Both the position numbers and the translations under genes were made by a program. Below are positions 26,944-35,062 of a DNA stretch of 64,000 nucleotides, in pieces. The notes beneath the pieces are model-generated. The model searched no databases. It was not told where the DNA came from and saw nothing but the letters and a program-made list of their open reading frames with translations. The DNA comes from Haematomicrobium sanguinis DSM 21259 (GTDB lineage Bacteria > Actinomycetota > Actinomycetes > Actinomycetales > Micrococcaceae). How positions within the stretch are numbered: the first letter of the stretch is position 1; each line of letters starts with the position of its first letter. Location of the stretch: positions 62,001-126,000 of the forward strand of contig NZ_JIAG01000009.1 in NCBI RefSeq assembly GCF_000688395.1. Reading direction: 5' to 3'.

Positions 26944-27852
26944 ATGAGCGATTCAGAGCATGTGGAGTCCAGCGCGAACCAGGAAGCTACCGGCCTCGTC
27001 GACGTGCACCGGCAACAATACGGCCCCGATGCGGACCCGATTCGGGTCATGGTGATTGCTTTTGAGGGCTGGAATGACGCGGGGGACGCGGCCACAGACT
27101 CTTTGCGCGCCATCCGGGATCAATGGCCGCACGAGACGCTGGACATTGTCGAATCCGATGATTTTTACGATTTCCAGTTCACCCGGCCGAGCATCATGTT
27201 CTCTACCGATGGTTCCCGTCGCCTCCGGTGGCCGCGTACCAAGTACGTGGGGGTTGATAATCCGGAAACCGATGTGGAACTGGTGATCGTCACCAGCGTG
27301 GAGCCCTCGTATCACTGGCGGTCCTTTGCCAAGGATGTCATCGCCCGGGCGGTGGAGTGGGATATCGATTACCTGGTGTTGGTGGGTGCGCTGCTCGCCG
27401 ATGTGCCGCACACTCGGCCCATGCCGGTGACCAAGACCTCGGAAAATGCCGACATCCGCGATGCTTTGGGCTTTGAAAAGCCCACGTATCAGGGCCCCGT
27501 GGGGATCCCGAGCGTGCTCGCCGAGGCCGCGGAGGATGCCGACATCCCCACCGTTTCCATTTGGGTTGCCGTGCCGCATTACGTGAGCCAGGCGCCCTCC
27601 CCGAAGGCACAATTGGCGGTATTGGGCGCGCTCGAGGAAATCCTGCAGGTGCACGTGAACGTGGAGGACATCGCCGAGGACGCCCACGCGTGGGAACGGG
27701 GCGTGAACGAACTCGCCACCGAAGACCCGGAAGTGGCCAACTATGTGCGGCAACTGGAAGAGGCGAAGGACACCGCAGACCTGCCCGAAGCGAGCGGCGA
27801 GTCCATTGCGCGCGAATTCGAACGATATTTGCGCAAACGCAAAGACCCTTAA
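26944..27852 (+). CDS. PAC2 family protein
   Basis: 302 residues. The PAC2 core is seen in [49 protein letters not shown] and [15 protein letters not shown], then the [11 protein letters not shown] and [11 protein letters not shown] blocks. The family is named after the eukaryotic proteasome assembly chaperone PAC2 and archaeal PbaB. In actinobacteria (the Rv2125 family) its job is unproven. It is divergent from the operon containing the pupylation genes, and it overlaps the mshC stop by 4 bases at its 3' end. The link to proteasome biology is interesting here because no proteasome genes are visible. Confidence 0.9.
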   Translation: MSDSEHVESSANQEATGLVDVHRQQYGPDADPIRVMVIAFEGWNDAGDAATDSLRAIRDQWPHETLDIVESDDFYDFQFTRPSIMFSTDGSRRLRWPRTKYVGVDNPETDVELVIVTSVEPSYHWRSFAKDVIARAVEWDIDYLVLVGALLADVPHTRPMPVTKTSENADIRDALGFEKPTYQGPVGIPSVLAEAAEDADIPTVSIWVAVPHYVSQAPSPKAQLAVLGALEEILQVHVNVEDIAEDAHAWERGVNELATEDPEVANYVRQLEEAKDTADLPEASGESIAREFERYLRKRKDP

Positions 27853-29129
27853 AGCCGCACGCCTAAAAGCGCCTGGAGTGTGGCGCGGAAGAGTACTTCG
27901 CCCGAGTCGCTAGGGGGTGTGTCCTGCCGGTCGGCGTCGGTGATCGCATCGGTTGCTGCCGCGTCAATGGCGCGCAGTGCCGCCGGGGCGTCCAAGTCTT
28001 GAGCGAGGTGCGCCCGTACCTGCTCTGTCAGCGCGAGCGCGCTCGCGCGCCCGATGTGCGGAGCAGCCCGCCGCCACCTTTCGAGTCTGGAGCGAGCCGC
28101 ATCCAGTTCGGCGTCGCTCCAGAACCAGTCGCTACGGTAATGGTGCGCCAAGATGGCCACGCGGATGGCCATCGGGTCCACCCCGTTTTCTCGCAGCCCG
28201 GAGACGAAGACGAGGTTGCCTCGGGACTTGCTCATCTTTTCACCGTCTAGCCCCACCATGCCGGCGTGCGCGTAATGCCGAGCGAAGGGCTTATCGGTCA
28301 GGATGGACGCGTGCGAGGCGCTGAATTCGTGATGCGGGAAGATGAGATCGCTGCCGCCGCCTTGGACGGTAAAGGGTTGCGGCAAGTATTCGGCCGCAAG
28401 CGCTGAACATTCAATATGCCAACCGGGGCGCCCTGGAGGAACGCCTCGAGGGGTCCAGAACGGTTCCCCGTTCCGGCGCCCCCGCCACAACAGCGGATCC
28501 AGGCGATGGCGCTTGCCCGGGCGGTCGGGGTCTCCCCCGCGTTCGGCAAAAAGCGGTTCCATTTCTGCCACCGTCAATCCGGATATGCTGCCCAAATGCC
28601 AGGCAGAATTCGCGGCGGCGGAATCGAAATACACGTCCGGTTCTTCACCGGGACCATTGTCGAGGGTGTAGGCAACGCCCGCTTCCAGGAGCTTGGTCAC
28701 GGCTGCGGCAATGAGGCCGATCTCCTCTACGACGCCGCGAAAGCGGGTGGGCGGAACAACCTCGAGCGCGGCCATGTCGGTGCGAAACAGGTCGGTTTGC
28801 GCTCCGGCTAGCGATTCCCATTCCTCACCTGTCGCGGTGGCCCGCTCCAAGAGCGGATCGTCGACGTCCGTCACGTTTTGCACGTAGGCAACACTTTCGC
28901 CGCAGTCCAGCCATTGGCGTACCAGCAGATCGAAGGCGATATATGTGGCTGCGTGGCCAATATGGGTTGCGTCATAGGGGGTGATGCCGCAGACGTAAAG
29001 CGAGGCGCCGTCGTCGGCCCGCACCTCCTCGAGCGCACCGTCCACGCCGCGAAGCTGCAAAGAATCGTTATTATCCGGTGCACCCAGGGCGGTGAGTGCC
29101 GGGACGTCGGGGGTGGGCCATGACTTCAC
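27849..29129 (-). CDS. mshC: Mycothiol ligase MshC
   Basis: 426 residues with the class I cysteinyl-tRNA synthetase fold. The HIGH motif is [12 protein letters not shown] and the KMSKS motif is [10 protein letters not shown]. Zinc- and cysteine-binding residues appear in [14 protein letters not shown] and [13 protein letters not shown]. It is shorter than CysS and lacks the tRNA anticodon domain, which is the mark of MshC. MshC joins cysteine to GlcN-Ins with ATP in mycothiol synthesis. The start GTG 29129 has no clear ribosome site. The mycoredoxin gene at 50 kb belongs to the same thiol system. Confidence 0.93.
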   Translation of the reverse strand: MKSWPTPDVPALTALGAPDNNDSLQLRGVDGALEEVRADDGASLYVCGITPYDATHIGHAATYIAFDLLVRQWLDCGESVAYVQNVTDVDDPLLERATATGEEWESLAGAQTDLFRTDMAALEVVPPTRFRGVVEEIGLIAAAVTKLLEAGVAYTLDNGPGEEPDVYFDSAAANSAWHLGSISGLTVAEMEPLFAERGGDPDRPGKRHRLDPLLWRGRRNGEPFWTPRGVPPGRPGWHIECSALAAEYLPQPFTVQGGGSDLIFPHHEFSASHASILTDKPFARHYAHAGMVGLDGEKMSKSRGNLVFVSGLRENGVDPMAIRVAILAHHYRSDWFWSDAELDAARSRLERWRRAAPHIGRASALALTEQVRAHLAQDLDAPAALRAIDAAATDAITDADRQDTPPSDSGEVLFRATLQALLGVRL

Positions 29130-29162
29130 GAGCGAGTCCGTTTCTGTGTAGCGAGTAGCCGA

Positions 29163-29990
29163 TTAGGGCAGAATGACGCCGAAACCGAGAAGCAGGTAGA
29201 GGGCCAAGCCGAGGCCGATCCGGTACCACACAAAGAGCCGGTAACTGTTGTGGGACACGTACTTCAGGAACCAGCCGATGATGACGTAACCCACCACAAA
29301 TGCGACCGCCGTCGCCACCAGGGTTTGCGGCATACTAAACGGGCCGGACGGGGCATCCAAGCTCTTAAACAGTTGGTAAAAACCGGCGGCAAACACGGAC
29401 GGGATGGCCAAGAGAAACGCGAACCGGGCGGCGGCCTCGCGGGTGTAACCCAAGAACAAACCCGCCGAGATGGTGCCACCGGACCGGGACACGCCCGGGA
29501 TCAGCGCTAACGCTTGCGCTAACCCGTAAATAATGCCGTCCTTGAACGTGAGTTTCTCGAGAGGTTTGCGGTGCTTGCCGATGGCGTCCGCGACCGCAAG
29601 AACCACCGCAAAGACTATGAGCGTGGTCGCAACCAGCCACAGGTTACGAAACACCGATTCGATCTGGTCTTTAAAGAGCAAACCCAAGATGCCAATGGGC
29701 AAGGTACCCAAAATGATGAGCCAGCCCATTCGCGCATCCGGGTCGTTCCGCGGAACCTTCCCAAGAATCTGGCCGAACCAGGCTTTGATGATGCGCACAA
29801 TATCGCGCCAAAAAAACACCACGACGGCCGCTTCGGTGCCGATCTGGGTGATGGCGGTGAACGCCGCTCCCGGATCTTCCACGCCGGGCATGAAGGAGCC
29901 CACGATACGCAAATGCGCACTCGACGAGATGGGGAGAAATTCGGTGAGTCCTTGCACGAAGCCCAGGATGATTGCTTCTATCCATTCCAC
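29163..29990 (-). CDS. uppP: Undecaprenyl-diphosphatase UppP (BacA type)
   Basis: 275 residues from GTG 29990, with about eight membrane helices. The two signature blocks are [16 protein letters not shown] near the N-terminus (catalytic Glu and Ser region) and [16 protein letters not shown] in the middle (catalytic Arg). It removes a phosphate from undecaprenyl diphosphate and recycles the wall-lipid carrier. The frame is open to 30041. GTG 29990 is preferred because family members begin at this WIEAI point and a -10 box TACAGT lies 7 bases upstream. GTG 29999 is the next option. Confidence 0.92.
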   Translation of the reverse strand: MEWIEAIILGFVQGLTEFLPISSSAHLRIVGSFMPGVEDPGAAFTAITQIGTEAAVVVFFWRDIVRIIKAWFGQILGKVPRNDPDARMGWLIILGTLPIGILGLLFKDQIESVFRNLWLVATTLIVFAVVLAVADAIGKHRKPLEKLTFKDGIIYGLAQALALIPGVSRSGGTISAGLFLGYTREAAARFAFLLAIPSVFAAGFYQLFKSLDAPSGPFSMPQTLVATAVAFVVGYVIIGWFLKYVSHNSYRLFVWYRIGLGLALYLLLGFGVILP

Positions 29991-29997
29991 GTTAGGC

Positions 29998-30003
29998 ACT
30001 GTA
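29998..30003 (-). promoter_or_regulatory. -10 box TACAGT for leaderless uppP
   Basis: TACAGT on the minus strand ends 7 bases before GTG 29990. Confidence 0.45.
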
Positions 30004-30070
30004 CGCGAGGTTGATTGCCACCGGGTAACCGACACTCGCAACCGGCTCCAATGATCGCTGGGCCACCGCG

Positions 30071-30076
30071 TAGGCT
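30071..30076 (+). promoter_or_regulatory. -10 box TAGGCT for leaderless aldo/keto reductase-like gene
   Basis: TAGGCT is followed by 6 bases and ATG 30083, without a ribosome site. Confidence 0.55.
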
Positions 30077-30082
30077 AATCAC

Positions 30083-31015
30083 ATGGATCACCTTTATCTC
30101 GGTCAGAGCGGCCTGCGCGTTTCACGCCTCAGTCTTGGCACCATGGGTTGGGGCAGCGAGGTCAATGAGGAGGATGCTCAGGAACAGTTTTCCACCTTCA
30201 TCACCGCCGGTGGCACAACGGTGGAGACCGGGCCGCACTTTGGTCAAACTCAAGCCGAATCGATCCTGAGCGACATTCTTGCGGACACGACCCCGCGTGA
30301 TGAGGTGATCCTCTCCGTCACGAGCGCACCGGTTCCCACCGATCCCCACGGCCCGGTGGACGCCTCCCGGCAACGGCTACTTGCCCAGCTCGACGGGTCG
30401 TTGGCCCGCTTAGGCACCGACTACCTCGACCTTTGGAGCGTCCCGCTGGATCGGCGCACCCCGGTGGAAGAGACGCTCTCCTGCCTCGAATACGCGTACA
30501 CCTCCGGGAAGGCGCGCTATGTCGGCCTGGTTGCCGATACCGCCTGGCTGGTAGCTCGTGCGGCGGCGCTCGCGCCGGTGCCGCTGGTGAGCGTGAGCAC
30601 CGAGTACTCGCTAGTACGCCGAGACCTCGAGCGCGAACTCCTGGACGCGGTGGCCGTCAGCGGACAGAGCCTGCGGGCCTGGTCGCCCTTGGCTTATGGC
30701 GCGCTGAGCGGCAAATACGCGGGCGGGAAAACACCCGCGCGCTCACGAGCGGCCGATTCCCGGTGGGAAGCGGCGTTGGCCCGTTACCTCGATGAAACGT
30801 CCAGCAACATCGTCGAGGCTCTCGGCGTGGCCGCCCAGGGTCTGAACATCAGCCCGGTCTCGCTCGCGCTCGGTTGGCTTTTAGCGAAGGATGAGGTCGC
30901 TCAAGTGGTCATGGGTGCGCGGAATAACGATCAGCTCAAAGAACTTTTGAAGAGTGCGAACGTCAGCGTCCCAGCGGAGATTCTTGCGGTCCTCGACGAG
31001 GTAGCCAAGCCTTAA
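30083..31015 (+). CDS. Aldo/keto reductase-fold protein lacking the catalytic tetrad
   Basis: 310 residues that align along their length with the aldo/keto reductase barrel: LGQSGLRVSRLSLGTMGWG at the start, RLGTDYLDLW, TPVEETLSCLEYAYTSGKARYVGL and a C-terminal LGWLLAKDEVAQVVMGARN cofactor region. All four catalytic positions differ. The usual DTADVYG reads ETGPHFG (Asp to Glu48, Tyr to Phe53), the Lys of ATK is Thr80, and the His of QVH is Pro121. It is therefore predicted to lack normal reductase activity and may bind a nucleotide or partner instead. The stop overlaps the 3' end of the convergent 82-residue gene by 4 bases. Confidence 0.85.
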   Translation: MDHLYLGQSGLRVSRLSLGTMGWGSEVNEEDAQEQFSTFITAGGTTVETGPHFGQTQAESILSDILADTTPRDEVILSVTSAPVPTDPHGPVDASRQRLLAQLDGSLARLGTDYLDLWSVPLDRRTPVEETLSCLEYAYTSGKARYVGLVADTAWLVARAAALAPVPLVSVSTEYSLVRRDLERELLDAVAVSGQSLRAWSPLAYGALSGKYAGGKTPARSRAADSRWEAALARYLDETSSNIVEALGVAAQGLNISPVSLALGWLLAKDEVAQVVMGARNNDQLKELLKSANVSVPAEILAVLDEVAKP

Positions 31016-31260
31016 CGGTCGACGAACTCGAGTTCATCGGAGTCTGAATCCTCGTCATCGTCCTCGATGATTTCCAGGGGTGTGACCTCGTCATACGTGT
31101 CATAGAGGGCCTCTTCATAGGCATCAAAAGCCTCGGCAATGCCCAAATATGCGGCGTCCACAGCGGGATCTTCATCCCCGCGCCGGTTCGCGGCGGCGTT
31201 AAGGTGTTCTTCAAACGCATTGGTCAGAGCCTGGAGCGCGACACGCGGATCAATACTCAT
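31012..31260 (-). CDS. Small acidic protein of unknown function
   Basis: 82 residues from ATG 31260. The N-terminal part is helical (VALQALTNAFEEHLNAAANR) and the C-terminus is a run of acidic residues (EIIEDDDEDSDSDELEF). The frame extends to 31332, but the upstream part would cover the promoter of the divergent DUF5703 gene. A -10 box TAACGT lies 7 bases before ATG 31260. I cannot name a family. Confidence 0.7.
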   Translation of the reverse strand: MSIDPRVALQALTNAFEEHLNAAANRRGDEDPAVDAAYLGIAEAFDAYEEALYDTYDEVTPLEIIEDDDEDSDSDELEFVDR

Positions 31261-31267
31261 AACTTTT

Positions 31268-31273
31268 ACGTTA
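31268..31273 (-). promoter_or_regulatory. -10 box TAACGT for leaderless small acidic protein
   Basis: TAACGT on the minus strand ends 7 bases before ATG 31260. The same bases lie in the promoter zone of the divergent DUF5703 gene. Confidence 0.4.
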
Positions 31274-31300
31274 GCGTCAAAACGAGCAAAATGGAGCCAA

Positions 31301-31534
31301 ATGAGCCAACAAATTCTGCATCCACAGATCAAACGCAGCCGGGATTACGCCCGCCAGTACGAGTACATGGTCGTTTCGGTGGGGCCGAAAGATTCCATGC
31401 GCGAGGTGCGAAAGCTTTTGACCGACTATGCCGAGTATGGCAAGTGGGAACTCGAGCGCACTCGCCTGTACATGGGCGGGGTATCCAAATTTTGGTTACG
31501 ACGTCGGGTCTTACGCGTCGAGCGCACCGCCTAA
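31301..31534 (+). CDS. DUF5703 family protein
   Basis: 77 residues from ATG 31301, with GGAG about 5 bases upstream; the frame is open further upstream, but that part overlaps the divergent gene. The protein is basic, with the conserved-looking core YEYMVVSVGPKDSMREVRKL and KWELERTRLYMGGVSKFWLR. It matches the actinobacterial DUF5703 family, found between uppP and an M20 peptidase in mycobacteria (Rv2137c) as it is here. The function is unknown. Confidence 0.8.
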   Translation: MSQQILHPQIKRSRDYARQYEYMVVSVGPKDSMREVRKLLTDYAEYGKWELERTRLYMGGVSKFWLRRRVLRVERTA

Positions 31535-31577
31535 GCCGGAAGCCTAGGCCGGACGCGGCCCAAGCGTGCCGCACCGC

Positions 31578-32894
31578 TTAATACGTCGTCAACAGCCGGT
31601 TGAGCACCCGGGTGCCGAACTTCAGCGAGTCCACCGGAACCCGCTCATCCACACCGTGGAACATACCGGTGAAATCTAACTCTTCCGGCAATTGCAAGGG
31701 TGCAAATCCGTAACCGGTGATCCCGAGCGTGGAGAGAGCTTTATTGTCCGTGCCGCCGGAGAGCGTGTAGGGCAAGACCGTCGCGTCAGGATCCTCCTGG
31801 TGCAGCGAATCGACCATGGCGTCCCACAGATTCCCCGAATGCGGGGCCTCGAGCGAAATGTCCGAGTGCACGTACTCCACCGCGACCTTCTCCCCGACGA
31901 GTTTTTGCACCGTCTCGAACACGAGTTCCTTTTGCCCGGGCAGTGTCCTTGCATCAATGAGCGCCTCAGCGCTACCCGGGATCACGTTGTGTTTGTATCC
32001 GGCCGAAAGCGCCGTCGGATTCGTCGTGTTTTGCAGCGTCGCCCCGACAAACCGCGCCACCGTCCCCAACTGAGCCAGCATCGTCTCCGGATTCTCCGGG
32101 TCAAAGACCACCCCGGTCAGCTCGGTCACACCGTCTAGTAGCGCCCGGGTGGTGTCGGTGAGCTCGATGGGCCACCGGTAGTTCCCCACGGTTGCCACAG
32201 CCTCGCACAGCGCCGTGACGGCATTGTCGTCATTGATTTGCGAACCGTGCCCGGCACGCCCGGCCGCCACCAATTTCAGCCAGGAAATCCCTTTTTCGGC
32301 GGTTTGAATCAGGTACGCCCGTTGCCCTCCGATAATGGCAGAAAAGCCGCCGACCTCGCTGATAGCCTCGCGCGCGCCGTCGAACATATCGCGGTGATTT
32401 TTCACCGCGTAATGCGACCCATACACCCCGCCCGCCTCTTCGTCTGCGAAGAACGCGAAAATGAGGTCCCGTTCCGGGGTGATGCCCGAGCGCGCCATAT
32501 GCCGCAACGTTGCCAAGATCATCGCATCCATGTCCTTCATGTCCACGGCGCCGCGCCCCCAAATGAGCCCGTCCTTGATTTCCGCGGAGAACGGGTCGAC
32601 GCTCCACTCCTTGGCGAACGCGGGCACCACGTCCAGGTGCCCGTGCACCACCAGCGCGCCCTTGCTCGAGTCCTTGCCGCTCATGCGCGCCATGACGCTC
32701 GCCCGCCCGGGCTCGGACTCAAAAATCGTGGGCTGAACACCGACCTCGGCCATCAACCCGGCTACATATTCGGCCGCCTCGCGTTCGCCGCGAGAATCGT
32801 TATTGCCGTAGTTGCTGGTGTCGATCCGGATGAGCTTCTGCGCGATGTCGATGGTCTCGTTTTCGGCCTGGGTGAGGGTGTGGGTCGTTGGCAT
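31578..32894 (-). CDS. M20 family dipeptidase/peptidase
   Basis: 438 residues. Metal-binding motifs of the M20/ArgE/DapE/CPG2 family are complete: VVHGHLDVVPAF (first His and Asp), GRGAVDMKDMDAM (bridging Asp), FFADEEAGGVYGSHYA (general-base Glu and ligand) and the C-terminal FHGVDERVPVDSL (last His). A dimerisation domain lies between (AGRAGHGSQINDDNAVTAL). It probably hydrolyses dipeptides or N-acyl amino acids in the cytoplasm with two zinc ions. ATG 32894 has GGAG upstream. It converges with the DUF5703 gene. Confidence 0.92.
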   Translation of the reverse strand: MPTTHTLTQAENETIDIAQKLIRIDTSNYGNNDSRGEREAAEYVAGLMAEVGVQPTIFESEPGRASVMARMSGKDSSKGALVVHGHLDVVPAFAKEWSVDPFSAEIKDGLIWGRGAVDMKDMDAMILATLRHMARSGITPERDLIFAFFADEEAGGVYGSHYAVKNHRDMFDGAREAISEVGGFSAIIGGQRAYLIQTAEKGISWLKLVAAGRAGHGSQINDDNAVTALCEAVATVGNYRWPIELTDTTRALLDGVTELTGVVFDPENPETMLAQLGTVARFVGATLQNTTNPTALSAGYKHNVIPGSAEALIDARTLPGQKELVFETVQKLVGEKVAVEYVHSDISLEAPHSGNLWDAMVDSLHQEDPDATVLPYTLSGGTDNKALSTLGITGYGFAPLQLPEELDFTGMFHGVDERVPVDSLKFGTRVLNRLLTTY

Positions 32895-33024
32895 GAAAGG
32901 CTCCTGGACGGTGGGTGAGACGGGTCTCTCCCAGCATAGTTGTCCCGATTCACGATCTGGGCAGAGTGCGTGCTAGAGTTTTATCTGCTGCTTTTCGCCG
33001 GTCGCGGTCGAAAAGAGCCACCTT

Positions 33025-33108
33025 GCGCGGGTGGCGGAATTGGTAGACGCGCAGCGTTGAGGTCGCTGTGCCCGCAAGGGCGTGGGGGTTCAAGTCCCCC
33101 CTCGCGCA
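33025..33108 (+). tRNA. tRNA-Leu (anticodon GAG)
   Basis: 84 bases folding into a class II tRNA. The 7-bp acceptor stem (33025-33031 with 33101-33107) has one G-U pair, and the D-arm contains GGTAGAC. The anticodon stem CAGCG/CGCTG encloses loop TTGAGGT with anticodon GAG. A long variable arm TGCCCGCAAGGGCGT follows, then the T-arm GGGGG-TTCAAGT-CCCCC. The discriminator base is A. The 3' CCA is not encoded (next bases CAC), so it must be added enzymatically. It decodes CUC and CUU. Confidence 0.95.
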
Positions 33109-33115
33109 CACATTG

Positions 33116-33154
33116 GGTGAGGTGTTCGGAATACTCCGGGCACCTCGCCTTTTT
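33116..33154 (+). terminator. Rho-independent terminator after tRNA-Leu
   Basis: Arms 33116-33124 and 33141-33149 form a 9-bp stem with one G-T pair, followed by T at 33150-33154. The overlap with the 3' end of the convergent hydrolase gene begins a few bases later. Confidence 0.8.
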
Positions 33155-33160
33155 GCTGTC

Positions 33161-34066
33161 TTAGCTGATGTTCGACGGCGATGCCGCGCCTCGGGCTCGC
33201 GGGTGCGGCCCGTCGTTTCCTCGCCCGGACGCGTTCCACAGCTCGGATGCGATCTCGGCGAACCTCGCGGCGGCCTCGATTTGCGGCAGGTGCCCCACCC
33301 GTGGGAGCAAGATCGTGGCGGCGCGTGGCAACAGCCTGGCGGCATGGCGCAGGTGACGCGCAGGGAGCACGCGGTCCTTGGCACCCCAGACAATGGTGAT
33401 GGGGACGTCCAGGCGGGCCAGCCGGGACACCAGATCGGTGCGCCAGCCGCGCCGGACGCCGAAGAGGTTCCCGAGGCTCGCGCCGAGCTCATAGATCAGC
33501 TCGCGATAGTGCGGCACGCTTGCGTAGCGCATGTTGGCGTCGATGCGTTCGCGGGTGGCGTGCCTGCGGTCGTGGAACAGGCCGTGCACGGCGACGCTTG
33601 CGTGCAGCCGGGGTACGGACAGCACCAGGTTTCCTACCGGTTTGAGATCCAGCACGCGTAGGCCCGGGGTGACACTTCTGCCAAAACCGGCACTGTCGGC
33701 CAGGAGCAGGCTCTGCACTCGATCCGGGTGCTGGACGGTGAGCATCATGGCGATCGCACCGCCGAGTGAACTGCCCACCAGGTGAAAGTCCGCGACTCCC
33801 AGCTCATCCAGAAATGCGCTCAGAAATTGTGCGTAGCGGCCGATGGAGACGGGCCCATCGAAGGGTTGTGACTCGCCGAAACCGGGAAGGTCAAGGGATA
33901 TGAGGTCAAACCCGCTCCCCCGGGCATGAAGCTCCTCCCAATCATCCAGGCTCCGGGTGAAACCGTGCACCAAGAGAACGGTCTGGCCAGAACTCCTGGC
34001 CGTGCCGGTGCGCCGGTAACGCACCCGAATCCCATCGACACTCAGCTGGCTGGTGGAAAGCGTCAT
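33161..34066 (-). CDS. Alpha/beta hydrolase
   Basis: 301 residues. LLVHGFTRSLDDWEEL forms the oxyanion hole, the nucleophile elbow is LVGSSLGGAIAM (Ser), the acid is in VWGAKDRVLPARH and the His in RVGHLPQIEAA. This is the epoxide hydrolase/esterase-like group. The last 25 residues are Arg- and Pro-rich. It lies downstream of the MaoC-FabG-thiolase set on the same strand and may hydrolyse an ester or thioester from that pathway. The 63-base gap to maoC holds a 30-bp tandem repeat. The start is ATG 34066. Confidence 0.85.
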   Translation of the reverse strand: MTLSTSQLSVDGIRVRYRRTGTARSSGQTVLLVHGFTRSLDDWEELHARGSGFDLISLDLPGFGESQPFDGPVSIGRYAQFLSAFLDELGVADFHLVGSSLGGAIAMMLTVQHPDRVQSLLLADSAGFGRSVTPGLRVLDLKPVGNLVLSVPRLHASVAVHGLFHDRRHATRERIDANMRYASVPHYRELIYELGASLGNLFGVRRGWRTDLVSRLARLDVPITIVWGAKDRVLPARHLRHAARLLPRAATILLPRVGHLPQIEAAARFAEIASELWNASGRGNDGPHPRARGAASPSNIS

Positions 34067-34070
34067 GCCT

Positions 34071-34120
34071 CTACTGTGCCACCTTTTACTGAGCCACTAT
34101 CTACTGTGCCACCTTTACTG
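34071..34120. repeat. Tandem direct repeat, period 30 bp
   Basis: The unit CTACTGTGCCACCTTTTACTG at 34071-34091 recurs at 34101-34120 with one T fewer, and a partial unit (ACTGAGCCACTA) lies between. It lies in the gap between the maoC-like gene and the downstream hydrolase, directly before the hydrolase start. Confidence 0.75.
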
Positions 34121-34129
34121 TGCGGCCGT

Positions 34130-35062
34130 TCACGAGACCGGGCGCACGTCTCCATAAAAGTGACGCCGTCCGTTCTTCGCGTTCCACGCCGTGAACTCGC
34201 GTGAGTCGCCGGGACCGTCGGTGATGGCCACAGACACTTTTCCTGGCAAGAGTATGGGCGCCTCGAAATATACGTCCCAGGCGCACGGGCCAAGGTCGGC
34301 GCGCACTCCCTGGATGCGGCCCGCTTCCGCGAGTACCCGCGCCACCGAATACATTCCGTGCGCGACCGTCCGCTTCATTCCCAGCGCCTTTGCGCTCACA
34401 GAGCTCAGGTGAATGGGATTCACGTCGCCCGATACTCCCGCATACTCGCGGCCCACGCCCGCTCCGAGCGACCACAAGGCCGTAGGGACGGGCGGCACAA
34501 AGTCTTGGCGCGCCGTCGTACTCCGCTCCGTTAAGCCCTGCTCGGTCATCCCCCGCTCCGGTGACCCGGCGCTTGCCGGGAGCGAAAATTTTCCCTTAGC
34601 CAGATAGACGGCTCGCTCGCGCCACACGACCCTGCCGTTCACCGACGCCTCGGTGTGCACGTCGAGTTGCGCGCCGCGCGGGTGCGGGCGCAGGTTCTCG
34701 ACCCAGGCGGAGATATCCAGCGTGTCGGTGCGGCTGATCGGTGCCGTTTGCTCCACATGGTTGGAAAGGTGCACCATCCCGAGCAAGGGCAGCGGGAAGT
34801 CGTCCCGGGTCATCACGCTCATCGCCACCGGAAAGGCGACCGAGTGTACGTAGGCGCTGGGAACCAGATCACCTGAGGGGGCGTGGAAGAGCCGGTCGTA
34901 AGCGTCGACGGCGGTGCTCTGAATGCGAACACCGCGCGCTTCGTGCCGCTCACCGGGGAGCGTCAGCGGACCGTTCTTGCCCGCGCCCCCGCGCCGAGTG
35001 ACGCTGGCCAGCGCCGCTTTCGCGTAGAGTCCGCCAAGCTTGGGAACCTCGGCGAGCAACAT
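34130..35062 (-). CDS. MaoC-like (R)-hydratase, double hot-dog type
   Basis: 310 residues. The C-terminal half carries the hydratase 2 motif GVSGDVNPIHLSSVSAKALG followed by VAHGMYSVARVLAEAG, with catalytic Asp and His. The N-terminal half is a second, degenerate hot-dog domain (SVAFPVAMSVMTRDDFPLPL). This matches the HtdX/HtdY group that hydrates enoyl-CoA or enoyl-ACP. Its start overlaps the stop of the FabG4-type gene by one base, so the two are coupled. In Corynebacteriales the same set (FabG4-HtdX-FadA2-FadE5) is a conserved lipid module. Confidence 0.88.
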   Translation of the reverse strand: MLLAEVPKLGGLYAKAALASVTRRGGAGKNGPLTLPGERHEARGVRIQSTAVDAYDRLFHAPSGDLVPSAYVHSVAFPVAMSVMTRDDFPLPLLGMVHLSNHVEQTAPISRTDTLDISAWVENLRPHPRGAQLDVHTEASVNGRVVWRERAVYLAKGKFSLPASAGSPERGMTEQGLTERSTTARQDFVPPVPTALWSLGAGVGREYAGVSGDVNPIHLSSVSAKALGMKRTVAHGMYSVARVLAEAGRIQGVRADLGPCAWDVYFEAPILLPGKVSVAITDGPGDSREFTAWNAKNGRRHFYGDVRPVS

